The notes under the pieces were generated by a model. The model was not told the DNA's origin, searched no databases, and saw only the letters and a list, made by a program, of their open reading frames with translations. A stretch of 33,807 nt of DNA from a virus: positions 1 through 33,807 of IMG/VR virus record IMGVR_UViG_3300021961_000331. One strand, written 5' to 3'. Numbering within the stretch: position 1 is the stretch's first letter; every line of letters begins with the position of its first letter. The position numbers were made by a program, and so were the translations under genes. Shown one piece after another: positions 1 to 5,439 of the stretch.

Positions 1-82
1 GGGCTGCGGTGATTTGGTCGAAGTCAAAGGTTTGGCCCTCTTTAATTTTGTTCAACAGTAAATGGCCCTCATTTCGGGTCAT
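1..82 (-). CDS. Partial copy: N-terminus of small orphan protein
   Basis: Bases 3-82 duplicate the first 27 codons of the ORF at 33267-33578. The ATG (80-82) overlaps the TGA stop of the upstream gene in an ATGA junction, which is translational coupling. The gene runs off the left edge because the contig was opened here; in a circular molecule it continues at about 33498. The product starts MTRNEGHLLL and is not recognised. Confidence 0.7.
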   Translation of the reverse strand, partial: MTRNEGHLLLNKIKEGQTFDFDQITAA

Positions 83-353
83 GTGTTCTTCTCCTTGAGT
101 TTGGCTTCAATGGCTCGGATATGCTCTTGGCTTGGTTCGTATGGTAAATTCCACACAAAATCTTTTACTTCCTCATCCGTCAGCCCAACAAATGTGCGTT
201 GTGCTTTGTAATGGCAAAGGCCAGTGCTGCATACGAACTCTTGTGCGGGTGGGGTGGTGTAGAGAGGCTGAACACCGCCATCTCCCATGAAACGCTTTGC
301 TTCTGCAATACGCTCGCCATCATCGGAATAAACCCACTGTTTCCAATACGGTG
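3..353. repeat. Left copy of terminal repeat (contig overlap)
   Basis: Bases 3-118 are identical to 33499-33614, and bases 248-353 are identical to 33702-33807, the last base of the window. Between these two perfect blocks the copies differ: 119-247 (129 bases) here against 33615-33701 (87 bases) at the right end. The arrangement is what an overlapping circular or terminally redundant phage assembly produces, but with two alleles of the internal segment. The difference of 42 bases keeps the reading frame. Confidence 0.93.
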
Positions 354-567
354 CAGGCATCCAACGCCACGCCACAGGCTCCTGCTTTTCTGCTTGCTCT
401 ATGGCTTGGCGTAGGGATGTGATGATTTTAATTGAGATGGTCACACGCTCGCGCAAGGCATATGCTTTGCCGGGATGTGTTTCCTTCAAGAACAGTTCGC
501 AGATATCTGCGTAACGCGCCAAATTGTCCAATGCCTCCAGCGCCTGTTTCATTACTTCTATGCTCAT
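79..567 (-). CDS. Orphan early phage protein, allele A (TTPP-linker type)
   Basis: A 162-aa protein with no recognised enzymatic domain. Residues 1-60 look helical. The middle is Trp/Tyr-rich (PVAWRWMPAPYWKQWVY), followed by an LYTTPP linker and a short tail containing an LTDEE motif. Related Thr/Pro-linked proteins with variable tails are common in phages of aquatic betaproteobacteria (recollection, not checked). The start ATG overlaps the upstream stop by ATGA (564-567), and its own stop overlaps the next gene by ATGA (79-82), so it sits inside a coupled early operon. A second version of its C-terminal half, with a different tail, occurs at the right end of the window. Function unknown. Confidence 0.75.
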   Translation of the reverse strand: MSIEVMKQALEALDNLARYADICELFLKETHPGKAYALRERVTISIKIITSLRQAIEQAEKQEPVAWRWMPAPYWKQWVYSDDGERIAEAKRFMGDGGVQPLYTTPPAQEFVCSTGLCHYKAQRTFVGLTDEEVKDFVWNLPYEPSQEHIRAIEAKLKEKNT

Positions 568-953
568 TTTGGGAACCTCATTTTTTCTGTCATTTCGCGC
601 AACTTGGCCAACGCTTCCTGTTTGGCTTTTTCGGTTGCAATTTTTTCGTGTAACGTTGGCTGCCTGGTTATCAGCGTTTCAGGCTTGTCAGGAATGCGCG
701 GGCCATCGTTCAATAGTTTTTTGAACGCCAGGGCCGACGGTGGCCGGTCGGGGTTCATGTGCTGCAACGCGTAATCCATCTTTGGCCGGTAAATCAATCC
801 GCGGCCGCATTCGTCAATCCACACCTGGCGAACCAGGTTTGGGTCAACATCGCGCCAATGGTTGGCAAACGTGGCGCCATAAATGGCATTCATTTTGCTG
901 AACACGTAATCAAAGCCGCTGTCGGCATCACAAAAGTCGCTTGCGTTCCACAT
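564..953 (-). CDS. Putative replication accessory protein
   Basis: A 129-aa protein immediately downstream of the DUF1376 gene, which it overlaps by 26 bases. It has a Trp/Tyr-containing helical N-terminus (FANHWRDVDPNLVRQVW), a central RPPSALAFKKLL motif and a Lys/Glu-rich, probably coiled-coil C-terminus. In lambdoid phages the gene after the initiator often encodes the helicase loader or another replication partner. The position suggests a similar role, but no Walker motif is visible, so it is not a DnaC-type ATPase. Role inferred from position only. Confidence 0.6.
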   Translation of the reverse strand: MWNASDFCDADSGFDYVFSKMNAIYGATFANHWRDVDPNLVRQVWIDECGRGLIYRPKMDYALQHMNPDRPPSALAFKKLLNDGPRIPDKPETLITRQPTLHEKIATEKAKQEALAKLREMTEKMRFPK

Positions 954-1674
954 TGGACACCTCCACGGTTTGTTCAGGTTTTGCCCAAAATGGGGCTGGC
1001 TTTGGTGTGGCCAGGCCGCGGGTTAATTCGCCCATCGCGTTTTGCCTGGCTTCCGATGCTGTCACCTGATCTTTTGCCCAACTGGCTTTAAAACTTTGCC
1101 AACCACGGGTGCAACACATCGCCAATGCCTGTTCCAAGGTCATAGCAGCCTTTTGGGCCTCTTTTTCGATGCCAGCCAAAGCCACGGTAGTCACCGGCGC
1201 CCGTTTAGCCTTCCTGATGGCCAAAAACGATTCCCAAACTTCCTGTGAAACGCCGCCAGGCGGGGCGGTGACAACCGCCTTTGTTTTCTTGGGTTTTGTA
1301 TCTTGGGTCTTGGGTCTTGGGTCTTGTATAGCATTGCATTCGGATTGCGGTCGCATTGCGGTCGCATTCCAACGCGCCTGGGCGCTGGCTTTGGCTTTTT
1401 CACTTTTGTCCTGAATGGCTTGAATTTCACGGCCAACACGTTCCGACCACCAACCGCCGTCGATCAATTCAAAAAATTCACGCAACACGTTCGCAATGCT
1501 TTCGGAATGCGAACGCATACGGATCAACCTGGCAATTTCGCCAACGTCTTCCGGTAAAGATTTTTCGTGAAGGTAGCACCAATCAAGCATTCGGCGATAT
1601 GCCAAATCTTCTGATTCGTCCAGGTGCGCGGTGTGACTTTGATAGTCACCAATGTTGAATTGGTAATAGTGCAT
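928..1674 (-). CDS. DUF1376 replication-initiator-like protein
   Basis: A 248-aa protein. Residues 1-90 match the DUF1376 pattern: YYQFNIGDYQSHTAHLDESE, then LAYRRMLDWCYLHEK and the RLIRMRS segment. The family is found in phage and prophage replication regions and behaves as an O/DnaD-like DNA-binding initiator module. A low-complexity linker (about residues 95-135, repeated QDPRPK/TQDTKPK) separates it from a C-terminal helical part containing ALAMCCTRGWQSFKASW, a motif often seen in phage replication proteins. Short tandem DNA repeats encode the linker, as in lambda O where the origin iterons lie between the two protein domains. A strong SD (AAAGGTGGG) precedes the ATG. Confidence 0.8.
   Translation of the reverse strand: MHYYQFNIGDYQSHTAHLDESEDLAYRRMLDWCYLHEKSLPEDVGEIARLIRMRSHSESIANVLREFFELIDGGWWSERVGREIQAIQDKSEKAKASAQARWNATAMRPQSECNAIQDPRPKTQDTKPKKTKAVVTAPPGGVSQEVWESFLAIRKAKRAPVTTVALAGIEKEAQKAAMTLEQALAMCCTRGWQSFKASWAKDQVTASEARQNAMGELTRGLATPKPAPFWAKPEQTVEVSNVERKRLL
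1302..1365. repeat. Tandem repeats inside initiator gene (candidate origin)
   Basis: Three exact 7-bp units CTTGGGT (1302-1322) are followed by two exact 11-bp units ATTGCGGTCGC (1344-1354, 1355-1365). They lie in the linker-coding part of the DUF1376 gene. An inverted repeat GTTCGCA...TGCGAAC flanks at 1489-1495/1508-1514. The position within an initiator gene resembles lambda ori. The repeats could instead be simple microsatellite drift in a disordered linker. Confidence 0.5.
1489..1514. repeat. 7-bp inverted repeat in initiator gene
   Basis: GTTCGCA (1489-1495) and TGCGAAC (1508-1514) form a perfect inverted repeat with a 12-base spacer inside the DUF1376 coding sequence, about 125 bases from the tandem repeats. 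It could be part of an origin or a binding site, or be chance. Confidence 0.4.
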
Positions 1675-1777
1675 AACCCACCTTTCATCCCACCAAAAAA
1701 AGGAAACATCGGAAGGCGGGTGGGTCGCTTTTCGGGTGGCTCATGACTTCCACCCTATCCGTGCTTCGCAAAAAATT

Positions 1778-1936
1778 CTACGCCTTAAACCATTTCGGAC
1801 GCAATGCTTTCAACTGCCACACCCGTGCTGGTGGAACATCGTTCCCCCATTGGCTGACGGCCGCCCTGGTGATTCCCAACAGTTCGGCCAACGCTTTGGC
1901 TGATCCCGCCAGTTTGATTGCTTTTTCTTTGTCCAT
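1778..1936 (-). CDS. P22-Cro-like transcriptional repressor
   Basis: A 52-aa protein: MDKEKAIKLA start, helix-turn-helix ALAELLGITRAAVSQWG (about residues 15-31), then VPPARVWQLKAL. This is the short P22_Cro/YdaS-type HTH layout (helix 2 AELLG, recognition helix RAAVSQW, then VP..R..QL). The stop is the TAG at 1778-1780. The gene opens the leftward early operon. A consensus promoter (TTGACA-N17-TAACAT) places +1 at or beside the ATG, and no SD is visible, so translation is probably leaderless, as with lambda cI from PRM. A likely operator overlaps the -10. No CI-type partner is encoded nearby. Confidence 0.85.
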   Translation of the reverse strand: MDKEKAIKLAGSAKALAELLGITRAAVSQWGNDVPPARVWQLKALRPKWFKA

Positions 1937-1942
1937 CTTTCG

Positions 1943-1971
1943 ATGTTAAGCGGCCTTGCGCCGTGTGTCAA
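1943..1971 (-). promoter_or_regulatory. Leftward early promoter of cro-like operon
   Basis: On the minus strand, TTGACA (complement of 1966-1971), a 17-bp spacer, then TAACAT (complement of 1943-1948). The -35 is perfect and the -10 matches 4 of 6. Expected +1 is about base 1936, the A of the repressor's ATG. Confidence 0.7.
1946..1959. promoter_or_regulatory. Operator-like half-degenerate site O1
   Basis: TTAAG-CGGC-CTTGC is a degenerate form of the TTAAG-N4-CTTAA palindrome found at 2029-2042 and 2969-2982. It overlaps the -10 and the spacer of the leftward promoter, where a repressor would block the cro-like gene. Confidence 0.5.
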
Positions 1972-1992
1972 TAGCAACAAATCCCCTAAAAG

Positions 1993-2006
1993 TTAAGGGG
2001 GCTTTA
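1993..2006. promoter_or_regulatory. Operator-like degenerate site O2
   Basis: TTAAG-GGGG-CTTTA matches the perfect site at 11 of 14 positions. It lies midway between the two divergent promoters, 36 bp from site O3. Confidence 0.5.
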
Positions 2007-2016
2007 CAAATAGTTC

Positions 2017-2045
2017 TTGCAAGGGTTGTTAAGTTGGCTTAATAT
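2017..2045 (+). promoter_or_regulatory. Rightward early promoter PR1
   Basis: TTGCAA (2017-2022), a 17-bp spacer, then TAATAT (2040-2045). Each hexamer matches 4 of 6. It drives the LPD29 gene. The perfect operator palindrome (2029-2042) covers the spacer and the start of the -10. Expected +1 is about 2052. Confidence 0.55.
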
Positions 2046-2094
2046 TCACCCATGCCCTAGCGAATTGCACGGGGTCTTTTAAAAGGAAATCAAA
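2028..2094 (+). repeat. Duplicated early leader, copy 1
   Basis: This operator-promoter-leader block recurs at 2968-3025. Shared parts are GTTAAGTTGGCTTAA, CCATGCCCTA, and GGTCTTTTAAAA(A)GGAAAT just before the start codon. Copy 1 has about 10 extra bases between the mini-ORF and the SD. Bases 2052-2060 read ATG-CCC-TAG at the predicted transcript start. Confidence 0.8.
2029..2042. promoter_or_regulatory. Operator O3, perfect TTAAG-N4-CTTAA palindrome
   Basis: TTAAGTTGGCTTAA, identical in all 14 bases to 2969-2982. Each copy sits in the spacer/-10 of a rightward promoter. Likely bound by the Cro-like protein encoded next to it. Confidence 0.65.
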
Positions 2095-2685
2095 ATGTCA
2101 AACACTCAATATCTCACTTGTGCCGAAACCGCAAAATTGGTTCGCGCTGCCCTCAAAGAATCTTTCCCTGGTGTGAAGTTCAGCGTCAAGTCCAGCACAT
2201 ACGCTGGCGGCGCCAGCATCAACGTTTCGTACATCGACGGCCCAACAGCCGCCCAGGTCGAAGCGGTTGCCAAGGCTTTCCAGGGCGCTTACTTTGACGG
2301 CATGACAGATTACAAAGGCAGCAACTACAACAGCCTGGACGGCCAGCCCGTTCGCTTTGGTGCTGATTTTGTTTTTGTAAGCCGCCGGTTTACTGCCCCA
2401 ATTTTGACCAGCGTTGTTGTTGAAACTTGCAATTACTACGGCTTCGAAAACGAAATTCTGATTGACGGCGGCGGCCAATATTTTGGCGCTTACATCAAAG
2501 CGGTTGGCCCTAACGCTGACAGCGAAGCCCGCGGTTTTAGCACTTCAGACATTGAACGAATTATTCGCCAACGTGCTGGTGAATACAGTATGGATGACGT
2601 GGCCCCAAGCGCCACATTGGCCCGCGTTGCCTTCCAGGGTGACGACGGTTACGGATGGAATTCAGTTGGCCGCATGGCCGCATAA
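2095..2685 (+). CDS. LPD29-domain early protein
   Basis: A 196-aa protein opening the rightward operon. Residues 8-90 resemble the LPD29 domain (large polyvalent protein-associated): a CAETAKLVRAALKESFPGVK start, then SINVSY.DGPT and YFDGMTDYKG. That domain occurs in phage and plasmid accessory proteins, and its biochemical role is not established. The C-terminal half (FVFVSRRF, then SDIERIIRQRAG) is also shared with such proteins. The SD AAAAGGAAAT is strong. As the first gene after a repressed early promoter it may take over host functions, which is inference. Confidence 0.75.
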   Translation: MSNTQYLTCAETAKLVRAALKESFPGVKFSVKSSTYAGGASINVSYIDGPTAAQVEAVAKAFQGAYFDGMTDYKGSNYNSLDGQPVRFGADFVFVSRRFTAPILTSVVVETCNYYGFENEILIDGGGQYFGAYIKAVGPNADSEARGFSTSDIERIIRQRAGEYSMDDVAPSATLARVAFQGDDGYGWNSVGRMAA

Positions 2686-2695
2686 GGGGAACGCC

Positions 2696-2794
2696 ATGAA
2701 CCGCGAACCAACCGATTGGGAAGTTTTGGTGATGGCGCTGGTGGCAGCACCGGCCATCTATGTTTTGATTTGGCTTGCAATGGCCATCTTTTAA
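2696..2794 (+). CDS. Small single-span membrane protein
   Basis: A 32-aa product with a charged N-terminus (MNREPTDWE) and a hydrophobic stretch over residues 10-32 that would span a membrane once. An AAGGGGAACGCC SD precedes the ATG, and it lies between two early genes with tight spacing. Function unknown. Early one-span phage peptides often act on host membranes, but nothing here specifies a target. Confidence 0.6.
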   Translation: MNREPTDWEVLVMALVAAPAIYVLIWLAMAIF

Positions 2795-2804
2795 GGGGAA
2801 CGAA

Positions 2805-2972
2805 ATGACAGTCCGAATTACCAGGGTACATCGCGGCGGCCGCGTGTTCTATGCCGCCACCGTCGGCGGCATTTACCTGGAACGCGCCAGCCTTGCCGAA
2901 TTGCGTGAAGCCATTGCGGTTCGTGAAGGATTTGCAAAATTATTTGCACCACCTGTTGACACCGCAAGTTAA
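2805..2972 (+). CDS. Small early orphan protein
   Basis: A 55-aa protein starting MTVRITRVHRGGR. The ATG at 2805 is preferred because AAGGGGAACG lies just upstream, almost the same SD as its left neighbour. It is predicted to have a beta-hairpin (FYAATVGGIYLE) followed by a helix (SLAELREAIAVREG), a layout seen in small phage proteins of unknown role. Its TAA stop (2970-2972) lies inside the next operator, so repressor binding and translation termination coincide. Confidence 0.65.
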   Translation: MTVRITRVHRGGRVFYAATVGGIYLERASLAELREAIAVREGFAKLFAPPVDTAS

Positions 2973-2985
2973 GTTGGCTTAAAAT
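2956..2985 (+). promoter_or_regulatory. Rightward early promoter PR2
   Basis: TTGACA (2956-2961), an 18-bp spacer, then TAAAAT (2980-2985, 5 of 6). It lies at the 3' end of the 2805-2972 gene and is the best early promoter in the window. Expected +1 is about 2992. Operator O4 overlaps it. Confidence 0.72.
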
Positions 2986-3025
2986 CAAACCATGCCCTAA
3001 CCGGTCTTTTAAAAAGGAAATTGAA
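2968..3025 (+). repeat. Duplicated early leader, copy 2
   Basis: Second copy of the operator-promoter-leader block of 2028-2094. Bases 2992-3000 read ATG-CCC-TAA, at the predicted +1. The stop codon differs from copy 1 (TAG) but is still a stop. Confidence 0.8.
2969..2982. promoter_or_regulatory. Operator O4, perfect palindrome
   Basis: TTAAGTTGGCTTAA, identical to O3. It overlaps the spacer and -10 of PR2 and contains the stop codon of the preceding gene. Confidence 0.65.
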
Positions 3026-3232
3026 ATGAATTCAACCATCACCACCGCAAACCAAATTGCGACATTCACCAACCCTGATTTTGGCATTGCTTCCCTGGTA
3101 ACCCAGGTCAAAAAAGGTTATGCCGTCACGCTGTTGGACACCGACGCCGAAATGGTCGTGGCCACCAAAATTTATCCTGTGGCCATGCTTGCCCAGGCCA
3201 TCAACTACGCCAAAAAAATTGCCAATGTCTAA
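3026..3232 (+). CDS. Small early orphan protein
   Basis: A 68-aa protein behind PR2 with a strong SD (AAAAAGGAAATTGAA). The N-terminus is Thr/Asn/Ala-rich. The centre has alternating hydrophobic segments (KKGYAVTLLDTDAEMVVATKIYP) that suggest a small beta-sheet, followed by a helix. Having its own operator-controlled promoter suggests high early expression. Not recognised. Confidence 0.68.
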   Translation: MNSTITTANQIATFTNPDFGIASLVTQVKKGYAVTLLDTDAEMVVATKIYPVAMLAQAINYAKKIANV

Positions 3233-3335
3233 CTGGCCATTTCCACCGCCAGGGGGGCCAATCCCCTGGTCGCGTAAGCAAGAACGCGATTACCAAAACC
3301 AACGGCGGGACAACTTGCCACCCGCACCATTTTGA
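3225..3335 (+). CDS. Tiny Pro/Arg-rich protein
   Basis: A 36-aa ORF beginning MSNWPFPPPGGPIPWSRKQE and ending in an Arg/Asn-rich segment. It overlaps the previous gene by 8 bases (ATGTCTAA), the kind of coupling used throughout this phage. No separate SD is obvious beyond GCCAAT. It could be a real coupled gene or a chance ORF. Confidence 0.45.
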   Translation: MSNWPFPPPGGPIPWSRKQERDYQNQRRDNLPPAPF

Positions 3336-3346
3336 AAGTTACTGCA

Positions 3347-3673
3347 ATGAAAAAAATAATTCGCATTGATGTTGACGGCCCTTACTACCCAAAACCAACG
3401 CTTTACCAACGCGTTTGGAATTGCCTGGTTGTGGTGGTAATTGCTGTTGGTGTTGTCGCCTGGTTGTCCGGTTGTTCAACAACCACAACCGGCGGCGCCC
3501 AGGATTTGGTGCTGGACAAAAGTATCCAGCCCATGTCGCGGAATGAAGTCGTGTCGGCCATTGGCGATTGCCAGGCCAACGGGCTTCGCGCCGTGTTGAT
3601 GTACGGCAAACGCAAGGTCAACGGTTACACCGCTGACGTTGTGATTGACGTTACTTGCGCCCCCAAATGGTAA
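3347..3673 (+). CDS. Putative early lipoprotein or membrane-anchored protein
   Basis: A 108-aa protein (ATG at 3347; a TTG lies 15 bases upstream in frame). Residues 27-42 are strongly hydrophobic and run into a lipobox LSGC with Cys43, followed by a Thr/Gly linker. The n-region is unusually long (26 residues), so it may be a signal anchor rather than a classical type II signal peptide. The exported part has two Cys (Cys74 in IGDCQANGL and one near the C-terminus in DVTCAPKW). Early phage lipoproteins include superinfection-exclusion factors (Cor and Llp types). No homology to those is claimed. Confidence 0.65.
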   Translation: MKKIIRIDVDGPYYPKPTLYQRVWNCLVVVVIAVGVVAWLSGCSTTTTGGAQDLVLDKSIQPMSRNEVVSAIGDCQANGLRAVLMYGKRKVNGYTADVVIDVTCAPKW

Positions 3674-3684
3674 AGGAACCAATC

Positions 3685-4272
3685 ATGGAAAATTCATTCA
3701 GCAAAGTCGCCGCGGCCCTGGTCAAAGCGCAAAAAGAATTCGGCCCCGCGCTGAAGTCGTCCAGCAATCCGCATTTCAAATCGCGTTACGCCGACTTGGC
3801 CGCTTGCGTTGAAGCCGTGATCGAAGGCTTGAACAACAACGGCATTGCATTGACGCAACGCGTCAGTTCATACGACAACGGCGTGATTGTCGAAACCGTG
3901 TTCATTCACGAATCCGGCGAAGTTATCAATTGCGGCCAATTGCACGTTCCGGCCACCAAACAAGATGCCCAGGGTTACGGCAGCGCGTTGACGTATGCCC
4001 GCCGCTATTCGTTGATGGCAGCCTGTGGCATTGCACCGGAAGATGACGATGGCAACGCGGCCAGCAAACGCCCAACAGCGCCAGCAATCCCGACGCCTGA
4101 CATTACCGACCACCTGGCAGCCATCCAGGCCAGCGCCAACAGCGACGAATTGGCCAAGGTTTACAAAGATGCGTTCGACGCTTGCCAGGGCAACCAGGCA
4201 TTGCAAGCCAAAGTGATGGCAGCCAAAAAAGAACGCGTGGCCCGCGCCAAAAAGGAAATGTCAAATGCTTGA
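3685..4272 (+). CDS. erf: ERF-family single-strand annealing protein
   Basis: A 195-aa protein. The start at 3685 is chosen because it follows an AAAGGA SD and gives the family N-terminus. Diagnostic ERF features are NPHFKSRYADLAACVEAV (about residues 28-45), NNNGIALTQ, then LHVPATKQDAQGYGSALTYA and RRYSLMAACGIAPEDDDGN. ERF proteins anneal complementary single strands and help circularise or recombine phage DNA, as in P22. It sits three genes upstream of, and works with, the YqaJ exonuclease at 4528. The C-terminal Lys-rich tail overlaps the next start. Confidence 0.93.
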   Translation: MENSFSKVAAALVKAQKEFGPALKSSSNPHFKSRYADLAACVEAVIEGLNNNGIALTQRVSSYDNGVIVETVFIHESGEVINCGQLHVPATKQDAQGYGSALTYARRYSLMAACGIAPEDDDGNAASKRPTAPAIPTPDITDHLAAIQASANSDELAKVYKDAFDACQGNQALQAKVMAAKKERVARAKKEMSNA

Positions 4273-4531
4273 ATTTAAATCACAAACAATGCGCCAGGTT
4301 CTTGAATCCATGATGGACATTATGCAAAGGTGGCAAGAATCCAGCGACGACGAAAAACAAGACTTAATCAATCCTGACGCGCCCATGATTGTTCAATGCG
4401 GTGACTTTGGTTACGAAGTGCAAAGCATTGGCGGCGATGGCGACATTGAAGGGTTTGTGATGATGCTTAAACCCGAAAAAGTGTGCCAATGGAAAGGCAT
4501 GGAATTCAAACAACTGAAAGGTAAAAAATGA
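4265..4531 (+). CDS. Small acidic orphan between ERF and exonuclease
   Basis: An 88-aa protein overlapping both neighbours (8 bases upstream, an ATGA-type overlap downstream). The N-terminal helical part is SQTMRQVLESMMDIMQRWQE. It is acidic in the middle and ends in Lys-rich KQLKGKK. Its position inside the recombination pair suggests an accessory role, but no domain is recognised. Confidence 0.65.
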   Translation: MLEFKSQTMRQVLESMMDIMQRWQESSDDEKQDLINPDAPMIVQCGDFGYEVQSIGGDGDIEGFVMMLKPEKVCQWKGMEFKQLKGKK

Positions 4532-5154
4532 CTGACGAAATTGAACAACGCACCGACGAATGGTTTGCCGCCCGCCTGGGCAAAGTCACCGCGTCCAAAG
4601 TGGCCGACGTGATGGCCCGCACAAAGTCGGGTTACAGCGCCAGCCGCGAAAACTACATGGCCCAACTGGTGGTCGAACAAATCACCGGCACACGCCAGGA
4701 ATCATTCACCAACAGCGCGATGCAATGGGGAACCGACCAGGAACCATTCGCCCGCGGGGCGTATGAGGCCGCCACCGGCAACATGGTTGAGGAAGTGGGT
4801 TTTGTAAACCACCCAACCATTGCGATGGCTGGCGCGTCACCCGACGGCCTGATTGGCGACGACGGATGCGTGGAAATCAAATGCCCCAACACGGCCACCA
4901 TGATCGAAACGCTGCTGACCGGCGCCGTGCCGCAAAAGTATTTCGCGCAAATGCAATTCCAAATGGTTTGCGCTGGCCGCGCCTGGTGCGATTACGTCGT
5001 GTTTGATCCACGGATGCCAACCAAAGCGCAATTGTTTATTAAGCGCGTACCGCGTGACGAAGTGTTTGTGGCCGACATGGAATCGGAAATCATCAAGTTC
5101 CTGGCCGAAACCGCGGTCAAGGTCGATCAACTTAAAAAAATCATTGGGGAATAA
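4528..5154 (+). CDS. YqaJ / lambda-exonuclease-type nuclease
   Basis: A 208-aa protein of the PD-(D/E)XK YqaJ family. The N-terminus carries EQRTDEWFAARLGKVTAS, then WGTDQEPFAR (about 67-76). The catalytic core is GASPDGLIG (Asp106) and CVEIKCP (Glu116, Lys118), followed by the Gln-rich helix FAQMQFQMV. Such enzymes degrade one strand of dsDNA from ends to make the ssDNA used by the annealing protein. The overlap with the upstream gene is ATGA (4528-4531). Length is typical. Confidence 0.93.
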   Translation: MTDEIEQRTDEWFAARLGKVTASKVADVMARTKSGYSASRENYMAQLVVEQITGTRQESFTNSAMQWGTDQEPFARGAYEAATGNMVEEVGFVNHPTIAMAGASPDGLIGDDGCVEIKCPNTATMIETLLTGAVPQKYFAQMQFQMVCAGRAWCDYVVFDPRMPTKAQLFIKRVPRDEVFVADMESEIIKFLAETAVKVDQLKKIIGE

Positions 5155-5157
5155 ATC

Positions 5158-5430
5158 ATGGCCAAACTTATCAACGAAATCACCGTAATCACCGGCACGT
5201 ACAACAACGCCCAGGGCCAACAAAAAAACCGTTACCAGCGGATTGGTTCAATCATTGAAACCAAAAACGGGCCAATGCTCAAAATTGACGTGATTCCGCT
5301 GAAGGAAGGCGGTTGGGACGGTTGGGCATACATCAACGAACCACGCGAACGCGACGACCAGCCGCAACAGCGACGCGCCCCCCAGGGCAGCGGGTTTGAC
5401 GATATGGCCGACGACGTTCCCAACTTCTAA
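5158..5430 (+). CDS. SSB-like small protein with acidic tail
   Basis: A 90-aa protein: an N-terminal beta-rich part (ITVITGTYNNAQGQQKNRYQ, then RIGSIIETKNGPMLKIDVIP), a disordered Arg/Gln region and a C-terminal FDDMADDVPNF. The ending resembles the acidic DDDIPF tip of bacterial SSB, which docks partner proteins. It lies directly after the exonuclease (3-base gap). A compact OB-like ssDNA-binding partner of the ERF/YqaJ pair is a reasonable inference, but I see no canonical SSB domain. Confidence 0.65.
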   Translation: MAKLINEITVITGTYNNAQGQQKNRYQRIGSIIETKNGPMLKIDVIPLKEGGWDGWAYINEPRERDDQPQQRRAPQGSGFDDMADDVPNF

Positions 5431-5439
5431 GGGCTGGCC

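Noticed and set aside
1191-1439. Open frame opposite in phase to the DUF1376 linker
   Set aside because: It arises from the tandem repeats being readable in several frames; no SD and it is nested in a recognised gene.
1685-1744. 19-codon ORF between the cro-like and DUF1376 genes (MSHPKSDPPAFRCF...)
   Set aside because: Coupled spacing is suggestive of a leader peptide, but the SD is weak and no family or repeat of it is visible; the 103-base gap may simply be an mRNA leader with a weak GGGTGG/CCACCC hairpin.
2076-2085. CTTTTAAAAG palindrome before the LPD29 gene
   Set aside because: Short, AT-only and imperfect in the second leader; it overlaps the SD and needs no separate explanation.
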